Positions 39,496-49,276 of a stretch of DNA of 64,000 nt are shown here, piece by piece (positions within the stretch are counted from its first letter, which is position 1; every line of letters starts with the position of its first letter). A program made the position numbers and the translations under genes. The stretch is from contig NZ_KB911824.1 in NCBI RefSeq assembly GCF_000383675.1, positions 310,001-374,000 of the forward strand, written 5' to 3'. Below the pieces are notes generated by a model. The model did no database searches, was not told where the DNA came from, and saw nothing but the letters and a program-made list of their open reading frames with translations. Source of the stretch: Terracoccus sp. 273MFTsu3.1. Its GTDB lineage: Bacteria > Actinomycetota > Actinomycetes > Actinomycetales > Dermatophilaceae.

Positions 39496-42400
39496 ATGTC
39501 GACCGAAGCCGCCCCGCGCAACGACCAGAACTTCGTGCACCTCCACGTGCACACGGAGTACTCCATGCTCGACGGGGCGGCGCGCATCGGCGACCTCTTC
39601 AGCGAGGCGGCGCGGATGGGCATGCCGGCCCTCGCGACGACCGACCACGGCTACGTCTTCGGTGCCTACGAGTTCTGGAAGAAGGCCCAGGGCACCGGCG
39701 TCAAGCCGATCATCGGCGTCGAGGCCTACATCACGCCGGGCACGCACCGCGCCGACCGCACCAAGGTCAGCTGGGGCGACGGCGGCCGCGACGACGTCTC
39801 GGGCAGCGGCGCCTACACCCACATGACGATGCTCGCCCAGAACAACCAGGGCATGCACAACCTCTTCCGGATGAGCTCCATCGCGAGCCTCGACCAGGTG
39901 TACACGAAGTGGCCGCGCATCGACCGCGACCTCCTCTCGACCTACGGCAAGGGCCTCATCGTCACGACGGGCTGCCCGTCGAGCGAGATCCAGACCAAGC
40001 TGCGCTTCGGGATGTACGACGAGGCCCGCGAGGTCGCCGGCGAGCTGCGTGACATCTTCGGCAACGAGAATGTCTACGTCGAGCTGATGGACCACGGCCT
40101 CGACATCGAGCGTCGCACGCAGAAGGACCTCATCCGCCTCGCGCGCGACCTCAAGCTGCCGCTCGTGGCCACCAACGACCTGCACTACACCCGCGCCGAG
40201 GACGCCAAGGCCCACGCCGCCCTGCTCTGCGTCCAGTCCGGCTCGACCCTGATGGACCCCAACCGGTTCAAGTTCGACGCCGACGACTTCTACCTCAAGT
40301 CCGCCCAGGAGATGCGCCACCTGTGGCGCGAGCTGCCCGAGGCGTGCGACAACACGCTGCTCATCGCCGAGCGCTGCGAGGTCTCCTTCACCGAGGGGGA
40401 GGGGCGCTTCATGCCGCGCTTCCCGGTGCCGGAGGGCGAGGACGAGACGTCGTGGTTCATCAAGGAGGTCGAGACCGGCCTGTCGCGCCGCTTCCCCGAG
40501 GGGGTGCCGGACTACGCCCGCAAGCAGGCGGCCTTCGAGGAGGACGTCATCGTCTCCAAGGGCTACCCGGGCTACTTCCTCGTCGTCGCCGACTTCATCA
40601 ACTGGGCCAAGCGCAACGGCATCCGCGTCGGTCCCGGCCGAGGCTCGGGTGCCGGCTCCATGTGCGCCTACGCCATGGGCATCACCGACCTCGACCCGAT
40701 CCCGCACGGCCTCATCTTCGAGCGGTTCCTCAACCCCGAGCGCATGTCGATGCCCGACTTCGACGTCGACTTCGACGAGCGCCGGCGTGGTGAGGTCATC
40801 CGCTACGTCACCGAGAAGTACGGCGAGGAGCGCGTCGCGCAGATCGTCACCTACGGCACGATCAAGGCCAAGCAGGCCCTCAAGGACGCGAGCCGCGTCC
40901 TCGGCCACCCGTTCGCGATGGGCGAGAAGCTCACGAAGGCGATGCCGCCCGACGTCATGGGCAAGGGCATGCCCCTCGCCGACGTCTTCAAGCCCGACTC
41001 CAAGCGCTACAACGAGGCGGGCGACTTCCGCGTCGTCCACGACGAGGACCCGCAGGCGCAGGAGGTCGTCGCGACGGCGCTCGGCCTCGAGGGCCTGAAG
41101 CGCCAGTGGGGCGTGCACGCGGCCGGCGTCATCATGAGCAGCGAGCCGCTCGTCGACGTCATCCCGATCATGCGCCGCCTGCAGGACGGCCAGATCATCA
41201 CGCAGTTCGACTACCCCAGCTGCGAGTCGCTGGGCCTGGTCAAGATGGACTTCCTCGGCCTGCGCAACCTGACGATCCTCGACGACGCCATCGAGAACAT
41301 CAAGCTCAACCGCGACGAGGACATCGACCTCGACGAGCTGTCCAAGACCCTCGACGACCGTGCCACCTACGACCTGCTCGGTCGCGGCGACACCCTCGGC
41401 GTCTTCCAGCTCGACGGCGGCGGCATGCGCTCGCTGCTGCGCCTCATGCAGCCCGACAACTTCGAGGACATCTCGGCGGCCCTCGCGCTCTACCGACCGG
41501 GCCCGATGGGCGTCAACGCCCACACGAACTTCGCGCTGCGCAAGAACGGCAAGCAGGAGGTCGTCCCGCTCGACCCCCAGCTCAAGGGCAAGCTCCAGCA
41601 GGAGATGATCGACGCGCTCGACCCGATCCTCGGGATGACCTACGGCCTGGTCATCTACCAGGAGCAGGTCATGGAGATCGCCCAGAAGCTCGCCGGCTAC
41701 ACGCTCGGCAACGCCGACCTGCTCCGCCGGGCCATGGGCAAGAAGAAGAAGGAGGTCCTCGACGCCGAGTACGTCCCCTTCTCCGAGGGCATGAAGTCCC
41801 AGGGCTTCAACGAGGCGTCGATCGCTGCCCTGTGGGGTGTCCTCGTCCCCTTCTCGGACTACGCGTTCAACAAGGCGCACACGGCGGCATACGGCCTCGT
41901 GTCGTACTGGACGGGCTACCTCAAGGCCAACTACCCCGCCGAGTACATGGCGGCGCTGCTGACGAGCGTGCGCGACGACAAGGACAAGTCGGCGCTCTAC
42001 CTCAACGAGTGCCGGCACATGGGTATCAAGGTGCTGCCGCCCGACGTCAACGAGTCGATCGCCAACTTCGCGGCCGTCGGCACCGACATCCGCTTCGGTC
42101 TCGCCGCGATCCGCAACGTCGGCCTGCCGGTCGTCCAGGCCATCATCAAGGCCCGTGAGGAGAAGGGGGCCTTCGCCTCCTTCAAGGACTTCCTTTCGAA
42201 GGTGCCCGCCGTCGTCTGCAACAAGCGCACCATCGAGTCGCTCATCAAGGGCGGCGCGTTCGACTCGCTCGGCGAGAGCCGGCGCGGCATGGTCGAGGTC
42301 CACGAGCGCTACATCGACGCCCTCGTCGAGGTCAAGAAGCAGGAGGCGATCGGCCAGGACAGCCTCTTCGGCAGCTTCGGCGACGACGACGACGCCGGCG

Positions 42401-43089
42401 CCTCCGACGGGCCGGGTGCCTTCGACGGCCTGCCGCCCGTGCCGACGCTCGAGTGGGACAAGGCCAGCCTGCTGTCGTTCGAGCGCGAGATGCTCGGCCT
42501 CTACGTCAGCGACCACCCGCTCTTCGGCATCGAGCACATCCTCGCCACGCATGCCGACACCTCGATCGCCTCGCTCATGGGCGACGACCCCAAGGCCGAC
42601 GGCACGCCCGTCACCGTCGCTGGGCTCATCACGAGCCTCCAGCTCAAGCGCACGAAGAAGGGCGACCTCTGGGCCATCGCGACCGTCGAGGACCTCGACG
42701 GCGCCATCGAGTGCCTCTTCTTCCCGTCGGCGTACATGACGTACTCGACGATGCTCGCCCAGGACACCGTGTGCGCGGTCAAGGGCCGCATCAGTGCGCG
42801 CGACGACTCGATCTCGATCTTCGCCCAGGAGCTGACGATCCCCGACATCAAGGAGGGCCCGCGCGGTCCGGTCGTCCTGACCCTCCCACTCGGTCGGGCC
42901 ACCCCGGCCGTGGCCGAGAGCCTCAAGCGCGTCCTGGGGGAGCACCCCGGTGCGACCGAGGTCCAGGTCAAGCTGACCCAGCCCGGGCGCTCGGTGCTCA
43001 TGTCCCTCGACGACTCGCTCCGGGTCAACGCCACCTCAGCGCTCTTCGGCGACCTCAAGGCCCTGCTCGGTCCGGCCTGCCTCAGCTGA
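39496..43089 (+). CDS. dnaE: DNA polymerase III subunit alpha (DnaE1)
   Basis: Predicted protein of 1197 residues, the replicative polymerase subunit. The N-terminal PHP domain begins FVHLHVHTEYSMLDGAARIG. The palm contains GPGRGSGAGSMCAYAMGITD and the catalytic PDFDVDFDERRRGEVIRYV. Later come YQEQVMEIAQKLAGYTLGNA, a helix-hairpin-helix region (LAAIRNVGLPVVQAIIKARE) and an OB fold (VTVAGLITSLQLKRTKKGD). ATG 39496 is preferred because homology starts 12 residues in. The frame is open to 39283, which overlaps the divergent sigma gene. The start of the AlkZ-like gene overlaps its stop by 1 nt. Confidence 0.97.
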   Translation: MSTEAAPRNDQNFVHLHVHTEYSMLDGAARIGDLFSEAARMGMPALATTDHGYVFGAYEFWKKAQGTGVKPIIGVEAYITPGTHRADRTKVSWGDGGRDDVSGSGAYTHMTMLAQNNQGMHNLFRMSSIASLDQVYTKWPRIDRDLLSTYGKGLIVTTGCPSSEIQTKLRFGMYDEAREVAGELRDIFGNENVYVELMDHGLDIERRTQKDLIRLARDLKLPLVATNDLHYTRAEDAKAHAALLCVQSGSTLMDPNRFKFDADDFYLKSAQEMRHLWRELPEACDNTLLIAERCEVSFTEGEGRFMPRFPVPEGEDETSWFIKEVETGLSRRFPEGVPDYARKQAAFEEDVIVSKGYPGYFLVVADFINWAKRNGIRVGPGRGSGAGSMCAYAMGITDLDPIPHGLIFERFLNPERMSMPDFDVDFDERRRGEVIRYVTEKYGEERVAQIVTYGTIKAKQALKDASRVLGHPFAMGEKLTKAMPPDVMGKGMPLADVFKPDSKRYNEAGDFRVVHDEDPQAQEVVATALGLEGLKRQWGVHAAGVIMSSEPLVDVIPIMRRLQDGQIITQFDYPSCESLGLVKMDFLGLRNLTILDDAIENIKLNRDEDIDLDELSKTLDDRATYDLLGRGDTLGVFQLDGGGMRSLLRLMQPDNFEDISAALALYRPGPMGVNAHTNFALRKNGKQEVVPLDPQLKGKLQQEMIDALDPILGMTYGLVIYQEQVMEIAQKLAGYTLGNADLLRRAMGKKKKEVLDAEYVPFSEGMKSQGFNEASIAALWGVLVPFSDYAFNKAHTAAYGLVSYWTGYLKANYPAEYMAALLTSVRDDKDKSALYLNECRHMGIKVLPPDVNESIANFAAVGTDIRFGLAAIRNVGLPVVQAIIKAREEKGAFASFKDFLSKVPAVVCNKRTIESLIKGGAFDSLGESRRGMVEVHERYIDALVEVKKQEAIGQDSLFGSFGDDDDAGASDGPGAFDGLPPVPTLEWDKASLLSFEREMLGLYVSDHPLFGIEHILATHADTSIASLMGDDPKADGTPVTVAGLITSLQLKRTKKGDLWAIATVEDLDGAIECLFFPSAYMTYSTMLAQDTVCAVKGRISARDDSISIFAQELTIPDIKEGPRGPVVLTLPLGRATPAVAESLKRVLGEHPGATEVQVKLTQPGRSVLMSLDDSLRVNATSALFGDLKALLGPACLS

Positions 43090-44204
43090 TGCGCGAGGCG
43101 GACCGCCGGCGGCTGCGTCGGACGCGGATGGCCGCGCTCGGCCTGGCGCCCTCGCTCGGGAGCGACGGGGCAGTGTCGGCGCTCGCCGTCGCCCGTGAGC
43201 TCGGTGCCCTGCAGGCCCAGGACTACGGCAGCGGTGTGTGGTCCCTCGGCGTGCGCTCGGGACTGTCGCTCGAGCAGGTCGAGCAGGCTGTCCTCGACCG
43301 TGAGGTCGTGCGCACGTGGCCGATGCGCGGCACCATCCACTGGGTCCCGGCCGAGGACGCCCGGTGGATGTGCGAGCTGCTCGCGGCGCCCCGCAGCACG
43401 ACGCTCGCCACGCGGTTCGCCCAGCTCGGCATCACCGAGGCCGACGTCGAGCTGTCCGGACGACTCTTCGAGCAGCACCTCCGCGAGCCGATGAGCCGTC
43501 CCGACGTCGCCGCCCTCCTCGTCGAGCACGGCATCGACCCCACCGACCAGCGCAACTACCACCTCATCGGGCACCACTGCATGAGCGGGCTCATCTGCCA
43601 GGGACCGGTCATCGGCAAGCAGCCGAGCTTCGTCCTCATCGACTCCTGGGTTCCTCACTCCCGCAAGCCGTCCCGTGAGGAAGGCCTGGCGACCGTGGCC
43701 GAGCGCTACGTCCGCAGCCACGGACCCGTCACCGAGAAGGACCTCGCGGGCTGGCTCCTCAAGCCGCTCGGACTCACGCGCGAGGCGCTCGCACTCGTCG
43801 ACGACCGGATCGAGCGCGCGGACCTCGACGGGCAGACGTGGCTCACCCACGTCCATGCACGCCCGGTCCCCGACGGTCCCGGCGGTGTGCACCTGCTGCC
43901 CCAGTGGGACGAGTTCCTCCTCGGCTACAAGTCGCGCGAGCTGACCCTGCCCCCCGAGCACTTCGTCCGGGTCGTGCCCGGCCGCAACATGGTCTTCAAG
44001 CCGACGCTCGTCGTCGACGGTGAGGTCGCGGGCACCTGGCGGCGCGTCCAGAAGCGCGAGCACGTGCTCGTCGAGGTCTCGCCGTTCGTCGACCTGTCCG
44101 CGCGCCGGTGGCGCGAGGTCGAGGTGGCCGCCGCCGCCTACGGCACGTTCCTCGGCGCCGAGGCCGAGGTCGTACGCGTCGTGCCGGGCGACGGGACCGC
44201 CTGA
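43089..44204 (+). CDS. AlkZ/YcaQ-like winged-helix DNA-binding protein
   Basis: Predicted protein of 371 residues with the winged-helix domain shared with YcaQ/AlkZ DNA glycosylases, which excise alkylated bases or unhook interstrand crosslinks. The QxQ catalytic-type motif is visible in LGALQAQDYGSGVWSLG at about residue 42. TWPMRGTIHWVPAEDARWM and LLPQWDEFLLGYKSREL are also typical. It shares one base with the dnaE stop (TGATG), so it is probably co-transcribed with the polymerase. Whether it is a true glycosylase or only DNA-binding cannot be told here. Confidence 0.8.
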   Translation: MREADRRRLRRTRMAALGLAPSLGSDGAVSALAVARELGALQAQDYGSGVWSLGVRSGLSLEQVEQAVLDREVVRTWPMRGTIHWVPAEDARWMCELLAAPRSTTLATRFAQLGITEADVELSGRLFEQHLREPMSRPDVAALLVEHGIDPTDQRNYHLIGHHCMSGLICQGPVIGKQPSFVLIDSWVPHSRKPSREEGLATVAERYVRSHGPVTEKDLAGWLLKPLGLTREALALVDDRIERADLDGQTWLTHVHARPVPDGPGGVHLLPQWDEFLLGYKSRELTLPPEHFVRVVPGRNMVFKPTLVVDGEVAGTWRRVQKREHVLVEVSPFVDLSARRWREVEVAAAAYGTFLGAEAEVVRVVPGDGTA

Positions 44205-44205
44205 G

Positions 44206-45180
44206 GTGGCGCGCGGACCGGTCCCACCCTCGCCGCTGCCGCCGCGTCACGGAGTCGACGCCCAGCGCTTCCGGATGCCGCAGTCGGGACCGTGGGGATC
44301 CTTGCGCGACCACCTCGTCGAGCGGCTCGCGCCGGGCCTGACGCCCGACGAGGTCGACCGGATGCTCGCGGCGGGGGAGTTCGTCGACGCCGCGGGAGCG
44401 CCGGTGCCGGCGGACGCCCCGTTCGTGCCGCAGTCGGCCGTCTGGGCGCACCGCGACCTGCCGGTCGAGGTGGTGCACCCGGAGGAGCTCGTCGTGCTGC
44501 ACCGCGACGAGCGCATCGTCGTCGTCGACAAGCCGCACGACATGGCGACGATGCCCCGCGGCCGGCACGTCGTGCAGAGCGCCCTGGCCCGCGCCCGCGT
44601 CCTGACGGGTGAGCACCGTCTCGCTCCGGCCCACCGCCTCGACCGGCCGACGGCGGGTGTCCTGATGTTCACGACCGAGCAGCGGTGGCGCGGCGCGTAC
44701 CAACGCGTCTTCGCCGAGTCGCTGGCGCACAAGGAGTACCTCGCGGTCGCACCCGTCCGCGAGGGGCTCGCGCTACCCCTCGTCCGGCGCACGCACCTCG
44801 TCAAGGAGCACGGCACGCACCAGGCCCACGAGGTCGAGGGGGCCGAGCCCAACGCCGAGACGCTCGTCGAGCTGGTCGACACGGCGTCCCGCGCCGGGCG
44901 GGCGGGGGAGCACCTCGGGCTCTACCGCCTGACCCCCCGCACCGGCCGCACCCACCAGCTCCGGTGCCAGCTCCAGGGCCTCGGCGTCCCCATCGTCGAC
45001 GACCCCCTCTATCCCGTGGAGCGCGACGTGCCCCTCGACGACTTCTCGACCCCGTTGCAGCTGCTCGCGGCCGTCCTCGCCTTCGACGACCCCGTCGACG
45101 GCACCCCGCGGCGGTTCGTCTCGCGCCGCCGGCTGGCCCGCTGGCCGGGCCCGTGGACGGGGCCGGTCACCGGGTCCTGA
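44206..45180 (+). CDS. RluA-family pseudouridine synthase
   Basis: Predicted protein of 324 residues. The catalytic aspartate lies in APAHRLDRPTAGVLMFT, and the C-terminal segment TPRTGRTHQLRCQLQGLG is typical of RluA-type enzymes. The N-terminal about 90 residues replace a recognisable S4 domain with a different sequence (VERLAPGLTPDEVDRMLAAG). The start is GTG 44206, two bases after the preceding stop. The RNA target is unknown. No clear terminator follows. Confidence 0.88.
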   Translation: MARGPVPPSPLPPRHGVDAQRFRMPQSGPWGSLRDHLVERLAPGLTPDEVDRMLAAGEFVDAAGAPVPADAPFVPQSAVWAHRDLPVEVVHPEELVVLHRDERIVVVDKPHDMATMPRGRHVVQSALARARVLTGEHRLAPAHRLDRPTAGVLMFTTEQRWRGAYQRVFAESLAHKEYLAVAPVREGLALPLVRRTHLVKEHGTHQAHEVEGAEPNAETLVELVDTASRAGRAGEHLGLYRLTPRTGRTHQLRCQLQGLGVPIVDDPLYPVERDVPLDDFSTPLQLLAAVLAFDDPVDGTPRRFVSRRRLARWPGPWTGPVTGS

Positions 45181-45267
45181 AGGGGACGAAACCCATCGTG
45201 TCCGACCTGTCACCACGTGTTCGCACATCGGACGACATCTCGACGCGCGGGACCGTCGACCGCGGTC

Positions 45268-45273
45268 TAGGGT
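45268..45273 (+). promoter_or_regulatory. Candidate -10 of secreted nuclease gene
   Basis: TAGGGT about 45 nt before ATG 45318. The gene also has a good ribosome binding site (GGGAGGAAATCC), so a normal leader is likely. Confidence 0.35.
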
Positions 45274-45317
45274 GACCCGCAGACCGCGCGGAAGAGCCGG
45301 TCCCAGGGAGGAAATCC

Positions 45318-48300
45318 ATGCGTCAATCTCGTCCTGCCCTGCGTCGGGTCGCCGCGGTCACCACCGCCGCGCTCGCCGTGGGCATCACCCCCTTCGTCGC
45401 GGCAGCACCGGCCTCGGCGGCACCGACGGACCTGTTCATCAGCGAGTACGTCGAACCGGCCACCGGCAACAACAAGGCCATCGAGATCTACAACCCTACG
45501 AGCGCCCCGGTGACGCTCAACGGCACCTACAGCCTGTTCACCTCGATCAACGGCGGAACCTCGACCTCGTCGATCGCCCTGCTGGGCACGGTGCAGCCGG
45601 GTGACGCCTTCGTCCTCGGGAACAACAACTCGGCGAACGACCCCGCGATACTCGCGGCCGACCAGCTGAGTGGTTCCTTGACGTTCAACGGCGACGACGC
45701 CATCGAGCTGCGTAAGGGGTCCGCTGTCGTGGACTCCATCGGACAGGTCGGTGTCGACCCGGGCGCCGCGTGGGGCACCTCGCCTGTGACGACGGCCGAC
45801 CACACGCTGCGGCGCAAGGCGAACATCACGGCCGGCGACACGAACAGCGCCGATGCGTTCGACCCCGCGACGGAGTGGGACTCGTTGCCTGCCGGAACCT
45901 TTGACGGCCTCGGCAGCCACACGGTCGACGGGCCGGTCACGGATGCCGCCCCCGGCGTGACGTCGACGACGCCGGCCGACGGCGCCAACACGGTCGCCGT
46001 CGACGCCAGCACGACCGTCACCTTCTCCGAGCCGGTCAACGCTGCTGACGGCGCCTTCGCGATCTCGTGCTCCCTCTCGGGCACCAAGACCCTGGCTGTC
46101 ACCGGCGGCCCGACGACCTTCACGCTCGACCCGTCCGCCGACTTCGCCCGCGGTGACGCCTGCACGCTGACCGTCTCGGCAGACGGCATCACCGACCGGG
46201 ACGCCATCGACCCGCCGGACTCCCCGGCCACCGACGTCGTCGTGCGCTTCTCGGTGCCGGCCGCCAACCCCTGCGAGGTCACCGCGACCCCGATCCCGGC
46301 CATCCAGGGCAGCGGCGACTCCGCGGCCATCACCGGCTCGGTCACGACGCGCGGCGTCGTGGTCGGCGACTACGAGGGCGCCTCTCCCGCCCTGCGCGGC
46401 TTCTTCCTCCAGGACCCGAAGGGCGACGACGACCCCGCCACGTCCGACGGGATCTTCGTCTTCGAGGGCAGCAACGCCAACGCCGTCCAGCTCGGTGACG
46501 TCGTCACCGTGACGGGCAACGTCGGCGAGAACCAGGGCCAGACGCAGGTCAGCGCCGCCACGGTCACGGTCTGCGGCACCGGCACGGTCGCCCCGACCGA
46601 GGTGCGCTTCCCCGTGGCCAGCCCGACGGCGCTCGAGCGCTACGAGGGCATGCTCGTCACGCTCCCGCAGGACATGTCCGTCACCGAGCACTTCCAGCTC
46701 GGCCGCTTCGGCCAGGTCACGCTCTCTGAGGGCGGCCGCCTCGAGCAGCCGACCAACGTCGTCGCCCCGGGCGCGGACGCCGCGGCGCTCCAGACGTCCA
46801 ACAACCTGCGCAAGATCATCCTCGACGACACGACGCAGGCCCAGAACGTCGACCCGATCGTCTTCGGTCGCGGCGGCCAGCCGCTCACCGCGGCCAACAC
46901 GCTGCGCGGCGGCGACACCGTCACCGACCTGACCGGTGTCCTCAACTACACGTGGGGTGGCAACGCGGCCAGCGCCAACGCGTACCGCATCCGCCCGGTC
47001 TCGCCGACTGCGACCGTCGACTTCCAGCCGACGAACCCGCGTCCGACGACCCCGCCCGCCGTGGGTGGCGACACCCGCGTCGTCGGGATGAACCTGCTCA
47101 ACTTCTTCAACACGCTCGACACGACCGGCAACAACTGCCGGGGCGGGCTCACCGGCGCGGTCATGGACTGCCGCGGCGCCAACACGTCCACCGAGTTCGA
47201 CCGCCAGTGGCGCAAGACGCTCGCTGCCGTCTCTGGCACCCAGGCCGACGTCGTCGCCTTCATGGAGATGGAGAACGACGGCTACGGCGCCGACAGCGCC
47301 GAGCAGTTCCTCGTCGGCAAGCTCAACGAGAAGGACGGCGCCGGCACGTGGGCGTTCATCGACGCCGACGCGCGCACGGGTCAGACCGACGCCCTCGGCA
47401 ACGACGCGATCAAGGTCGGCATGCTCTACAAGCCGGCCGCGGTGACGCCCGTGGGCACGACCGCAGCGCTCAACTCGGTCGACTTCGTCAACGGTGGCGA
47501 CTCCGGCCCGCGCAACCGTCCCTCGCTCGCCCAGGCGTTCCGCGACAACTCGACGGGTGGCACGTTCGTCGCCGTCGCGAACCACCTCAAGAGCAAGGGC
47601 AGCGCGTGCGACGCGCCCGACGCCGGCGACGGCCAGGGCAACTGCACCGCGGTCCGCGTCCGTTCGGCGCAGCTGCTCGCCACCTGGCTGGCCGGCGACC
47701 CCACGGGCACGGGTGACCCCGACGTCCTCATCCTCGGCGACATGAACTCCTACGCCAAGGAGGACCCGATCACGACGCTCGAGAAGGCCGGCTTCACCAA
47801 CCTCATCGAGCAGCGCAACGGGCGTGAGGCGTACTCGTACGCCTTCGACGGGCAGTGGGGCTACCTCGACCACGCGCTCGGCTCGGCGTCGATCAGCAGC
47901 CAGGTGACGGGGGTCGGCGACTGGCACGTCAACGCCGACGAGCCCGCGATCCTCGACTACAACACCGAGTTCAAGACCGCCAGGCAGGTCACGAGCCTCT
48001 ACGCGCCCGACCAGTTCCGGATCTCCGACCACGACCCCGTCGTCGTCGGGCTCGACCTGACCAGCGCCGCCCCCGTCGTCGGCACGGTCACCGGTCCGAC
48101 CTCGGCCGTCTCGGTCGGCTCCCCGGCGGGCGTCAGCGCGACGTTCACCGACGCCGACCCCCTCGACACCCACACGGCGAGCATCGCGTGGGGTGACGGG
48201 TCGACGTCGGCAGGCACCGTCACCGGAGGCACGGTGAGCGGCAGCCACGTCTACGCGGCCGCGGGCATCTACACCGTGACCGTCACCGTCACCGACCAGT

Positions 48301-48737
48301 GGGGCAACGCGGACTCGGGGACGACGAGCGTCGTCGTCTACGACCGCGCGGCCGGCTTCGTCACCGGGGGCGGCACGATCGCGTCCCCGGCCGGCGCCCT
48401 GACCTCGAACCCGTCGCACAGCGGCAAGGGGAGTCTCGAGCTCTCCGTCGCCTACGGCAGCGGGGCCGCGGTCCCGTCCGGCTCGTTCACCTACGGGCTC
48501 GCGGGCACGTCGTTCTCCGTCGCCACGACGACGTTCGACTGGCTCGTCGTCACCGGCTCGTCGGCGACCTTCTCGGCGCCGGTCACGGTCAACGGGACCG
48601 CCGGCTACCGCGCGGTCGTCACCGTCAGCGACAAGGGCAAGAGCGACACGTTCCGCCTCGTCGTGACGACGACCTCGGGCTCCATGGCCTACGACTCCGG
48701 CACGCAGACCGTGAAGGGTCAGATCGTCATCCACTGA
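45318..48737 (+). CDS. Large secreted ExeM/NucH-type nuclease
   Basis: Predicted protein of 1139 residues. A signal peptide (residues 1-34, ending AAPASAAP) is followed by a lamin-tail domain (LFISEYVEPATGNNKAIEIY), an Ig-like Big_5 domain (TPADGANTVAVDASTTVTFS, about 215-310) and an OB-fold domain (VTTRGVVVGDYEGASPALRG). The endonuclease/exonuclease/phosphatase core spans about 584-910 (VVGMNLLNFFNTLDTTGNNC, VVAFMEMENDGYGA, FVAVANHLKSKG, DVLILGDMNSY, ISDHDPVVVGL). A PKD-like domain and a last beta-rich domain end the protein. It should degrade extracellular DNA for nutrients or biofilm turnover. Flanked by a very strong hairpin downstream. Confidence 0.92.
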   Translation: MRQSRPALRRVAAVTTAALAVGITPFVAAAPASAAPTDLFISEYVEPATGNNKAIEIYNPTSAPVTLNGTYSLFTSINGGTSTSSIALLGTVQPGDAFVLGNNNSANDPAILAADQLSGSLTFNGDDAIELRKGSAVVDSIGQVGVDPGAAWGTSPVTTADHTLRRKANITAGDTNSADAFDPATEWDSLPAGTFDGLGSHTVDGPVTDAAPGVTSTTPADGANTVAVDASTTVTFSEPVNAADGAFAISCSLSGTKTLAVTGGPTTFTLDPSADFARGDACTLTVSADGITDRDAIDPPDSPATDVVVRFSVPAANPCEVTATPIPAIQGSGDSAAITGSVTTRGVVVGDYEGASPALRGFFLQDPKGDDDPATSDGIFVFEGSNANAVQLGDVVTVTGNVGENQGQTQVSAATVTVCGTGTVAPTEVRFPVASPTALERYEGMLVTLPQDMSVTEHFQLGRFGQVTLSEGGRLEQPTNVVAPGADAAALQTSNNLRKIILDDTTQAQNVDPIVFGRGGQPLTAANTLRGGDTVTDLTGVLNYTWGGNAASANAYRIRPVSPTATVDFQPTNPRPTTPPAVGGDTRVVGMNLLNFFNTLDTTGNNCRGGLTGAVMDCRGANTSTEFDRQWRKTLAAVSGTQADVVAFMEMENDGYGADSAEQFLVGKLNEKDGAGTWAFIDADARTGQTDALGNDAIKVGMLYKPAAVTPVGTTAALNSVDFVNGGDSGPRNRPSLAQAFRDNSTGGTFVAVANHLKSKGSACDAPDAGDGQGNCTAVRVRSAQLLATWLAGDPTGTGDPDVLILGDMNSYAKEDPITTLEKAGFTNLIEQRNGREAYSYAFDGQWGYLDHALGSASISSQVTGVGDWHVNADEPAILDYNTEFKTARQVTSLYAPDQFRISDHDPVVVGLDLTSAAPVVGTVTGPTSAVSVGSPAGVSATFTDADPLDTHTASIAWGDGSTSAGTVTGGTVSGSHVYAAAGIYTVTVTVTDQWGNADSGTTSVVVYDRAAGFVTGGGTIASPAGALTSNPSHSGKGSLELSVAYGSGAAVPSGSFTYGLAGTSFSVATTTFDWLVVTGSSATFSAPVTVNGTAGYRAVVTVSDKGKSDTFRLVVTTTSGSMAYDSGTQTVKGQIVIH

Positions 48738-48747
48738 CCACCGCAGG

Positions 48748-48785
48748 ACGCACGGCCCGGGATCGACCGATCCCGGGCCGTGCGT
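48748..48785 (+). terminator. Strong hairpin terminator after nuclease gene
   Basis: ACGCACGGCCCGGGATC (48748-48764) and GATCCCGGGCCGTGCGT (48769-48785) form a perfect 17-bp stem with loop GACC, the longest in the window. No T-run follows. Confidence 0.75.
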
Positions 48786-48821
48786 CGTGTCCGGAGGGGC
48801 CGTTCCGCGGCGTCCGGCCGC

Positions 48822-48827
48822 TACCGT
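48822..48827 (+). promoter_or_regulatory. Candidate -10 of leaderless deazaflavin-dependent gene
   Basis: TACCGT ends 6 nt before ATG 48834, again the spacing of a leaderless transcript. No ribosome binding site is seen. Confidence 0.35.
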
Positions 48828-48833
48828 GGCGCC

Positions 48834-49250
48834 ATGAGGCGAGCGCTGTTCGTGCGGGTCAACCGGGTCGTCAACGTCGTCGTCCGGCGCCTCGGGCTGC
48901 GCCGCTTCCGAGGTGGTGACCTGCTCCTGCTGACGACGACAGGACGCAGGAGCGGGCAGCGCCGCACGACGCCCTTGCTGCACCTCGCCCGTGACGGCGG
49001 CTGGCTGGTCGTGGCCTCCAACGGCGGCGCCGACTGGGAACCGGGCTGGTGGCTCAACCTCCGCGCCGGCGCCCCGGCCACGGTGGAGGTCGACGGCCGG
49101 GCGGTGCCGGTGCGCGGCGAGGAGGTGACCGGTCCCGAGCGTGAGAGGCTCTGGGCCGAGCTCACCGACCGGGTCTTCGACTTCGACTCCTACCAGGCGA
49201 AGGTGAGCCGACGCATCGCCGTCGTCAGGCTGACGCCGACCACCGGCTGA
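48834..49250 (+). CDS. Deazaflavin (F420)-dependent nitroreductase-like protein
   Basis: Predicted protein of 138 residues of the DDN/FDOR-B family, small split-barrel enzymes that use cofactor F420. The signature TTTGRRSGQRRTTPLLHL and the following VVASNGGADWEPGWWLNLRA are clear. ATG 48834 is chosen on homology; the frame opens at 48780. Function could be reduction of quinones or nitro compounds, but the substrate is unknown. Confidence 0.88.
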   Translation: MRRALFVRVNRVVNVVVRRLGLRRFRGGDLLLLTTTGRRSGQRRTTPLLHLARDGGWLVVASNGGADWEPGWWLNLRAGAPATVEVDGRAVPVRGEEVTGPERERLWAELTDRVFDFDSYQAKVSRRIAVVRLTPTTG

Positions 49251-49264
49251 CCGGGGCCGCGACC

Positions 49265-49270
49265 TAGACT
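49265..49270 (+). promoter_or_regulatory. Candidate -10 of S9 peptidase gene
   Basis: TAGACT ends 6 nt before ATG 49277, giving a leaderless transcript. The same hexamer lies before dnaE and hisD. Confidence 0.45.
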
Positions 49271-49276
49271 GCCCGG

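Noticed and set aside
39481-42945. 1154-codon minus-strand frame opposite dnaE
   Set aside because: Opposite-strand shadow of a well-conserved polymerase; the translation is low-complexity Glu/Val/Asp-rich with no domain.
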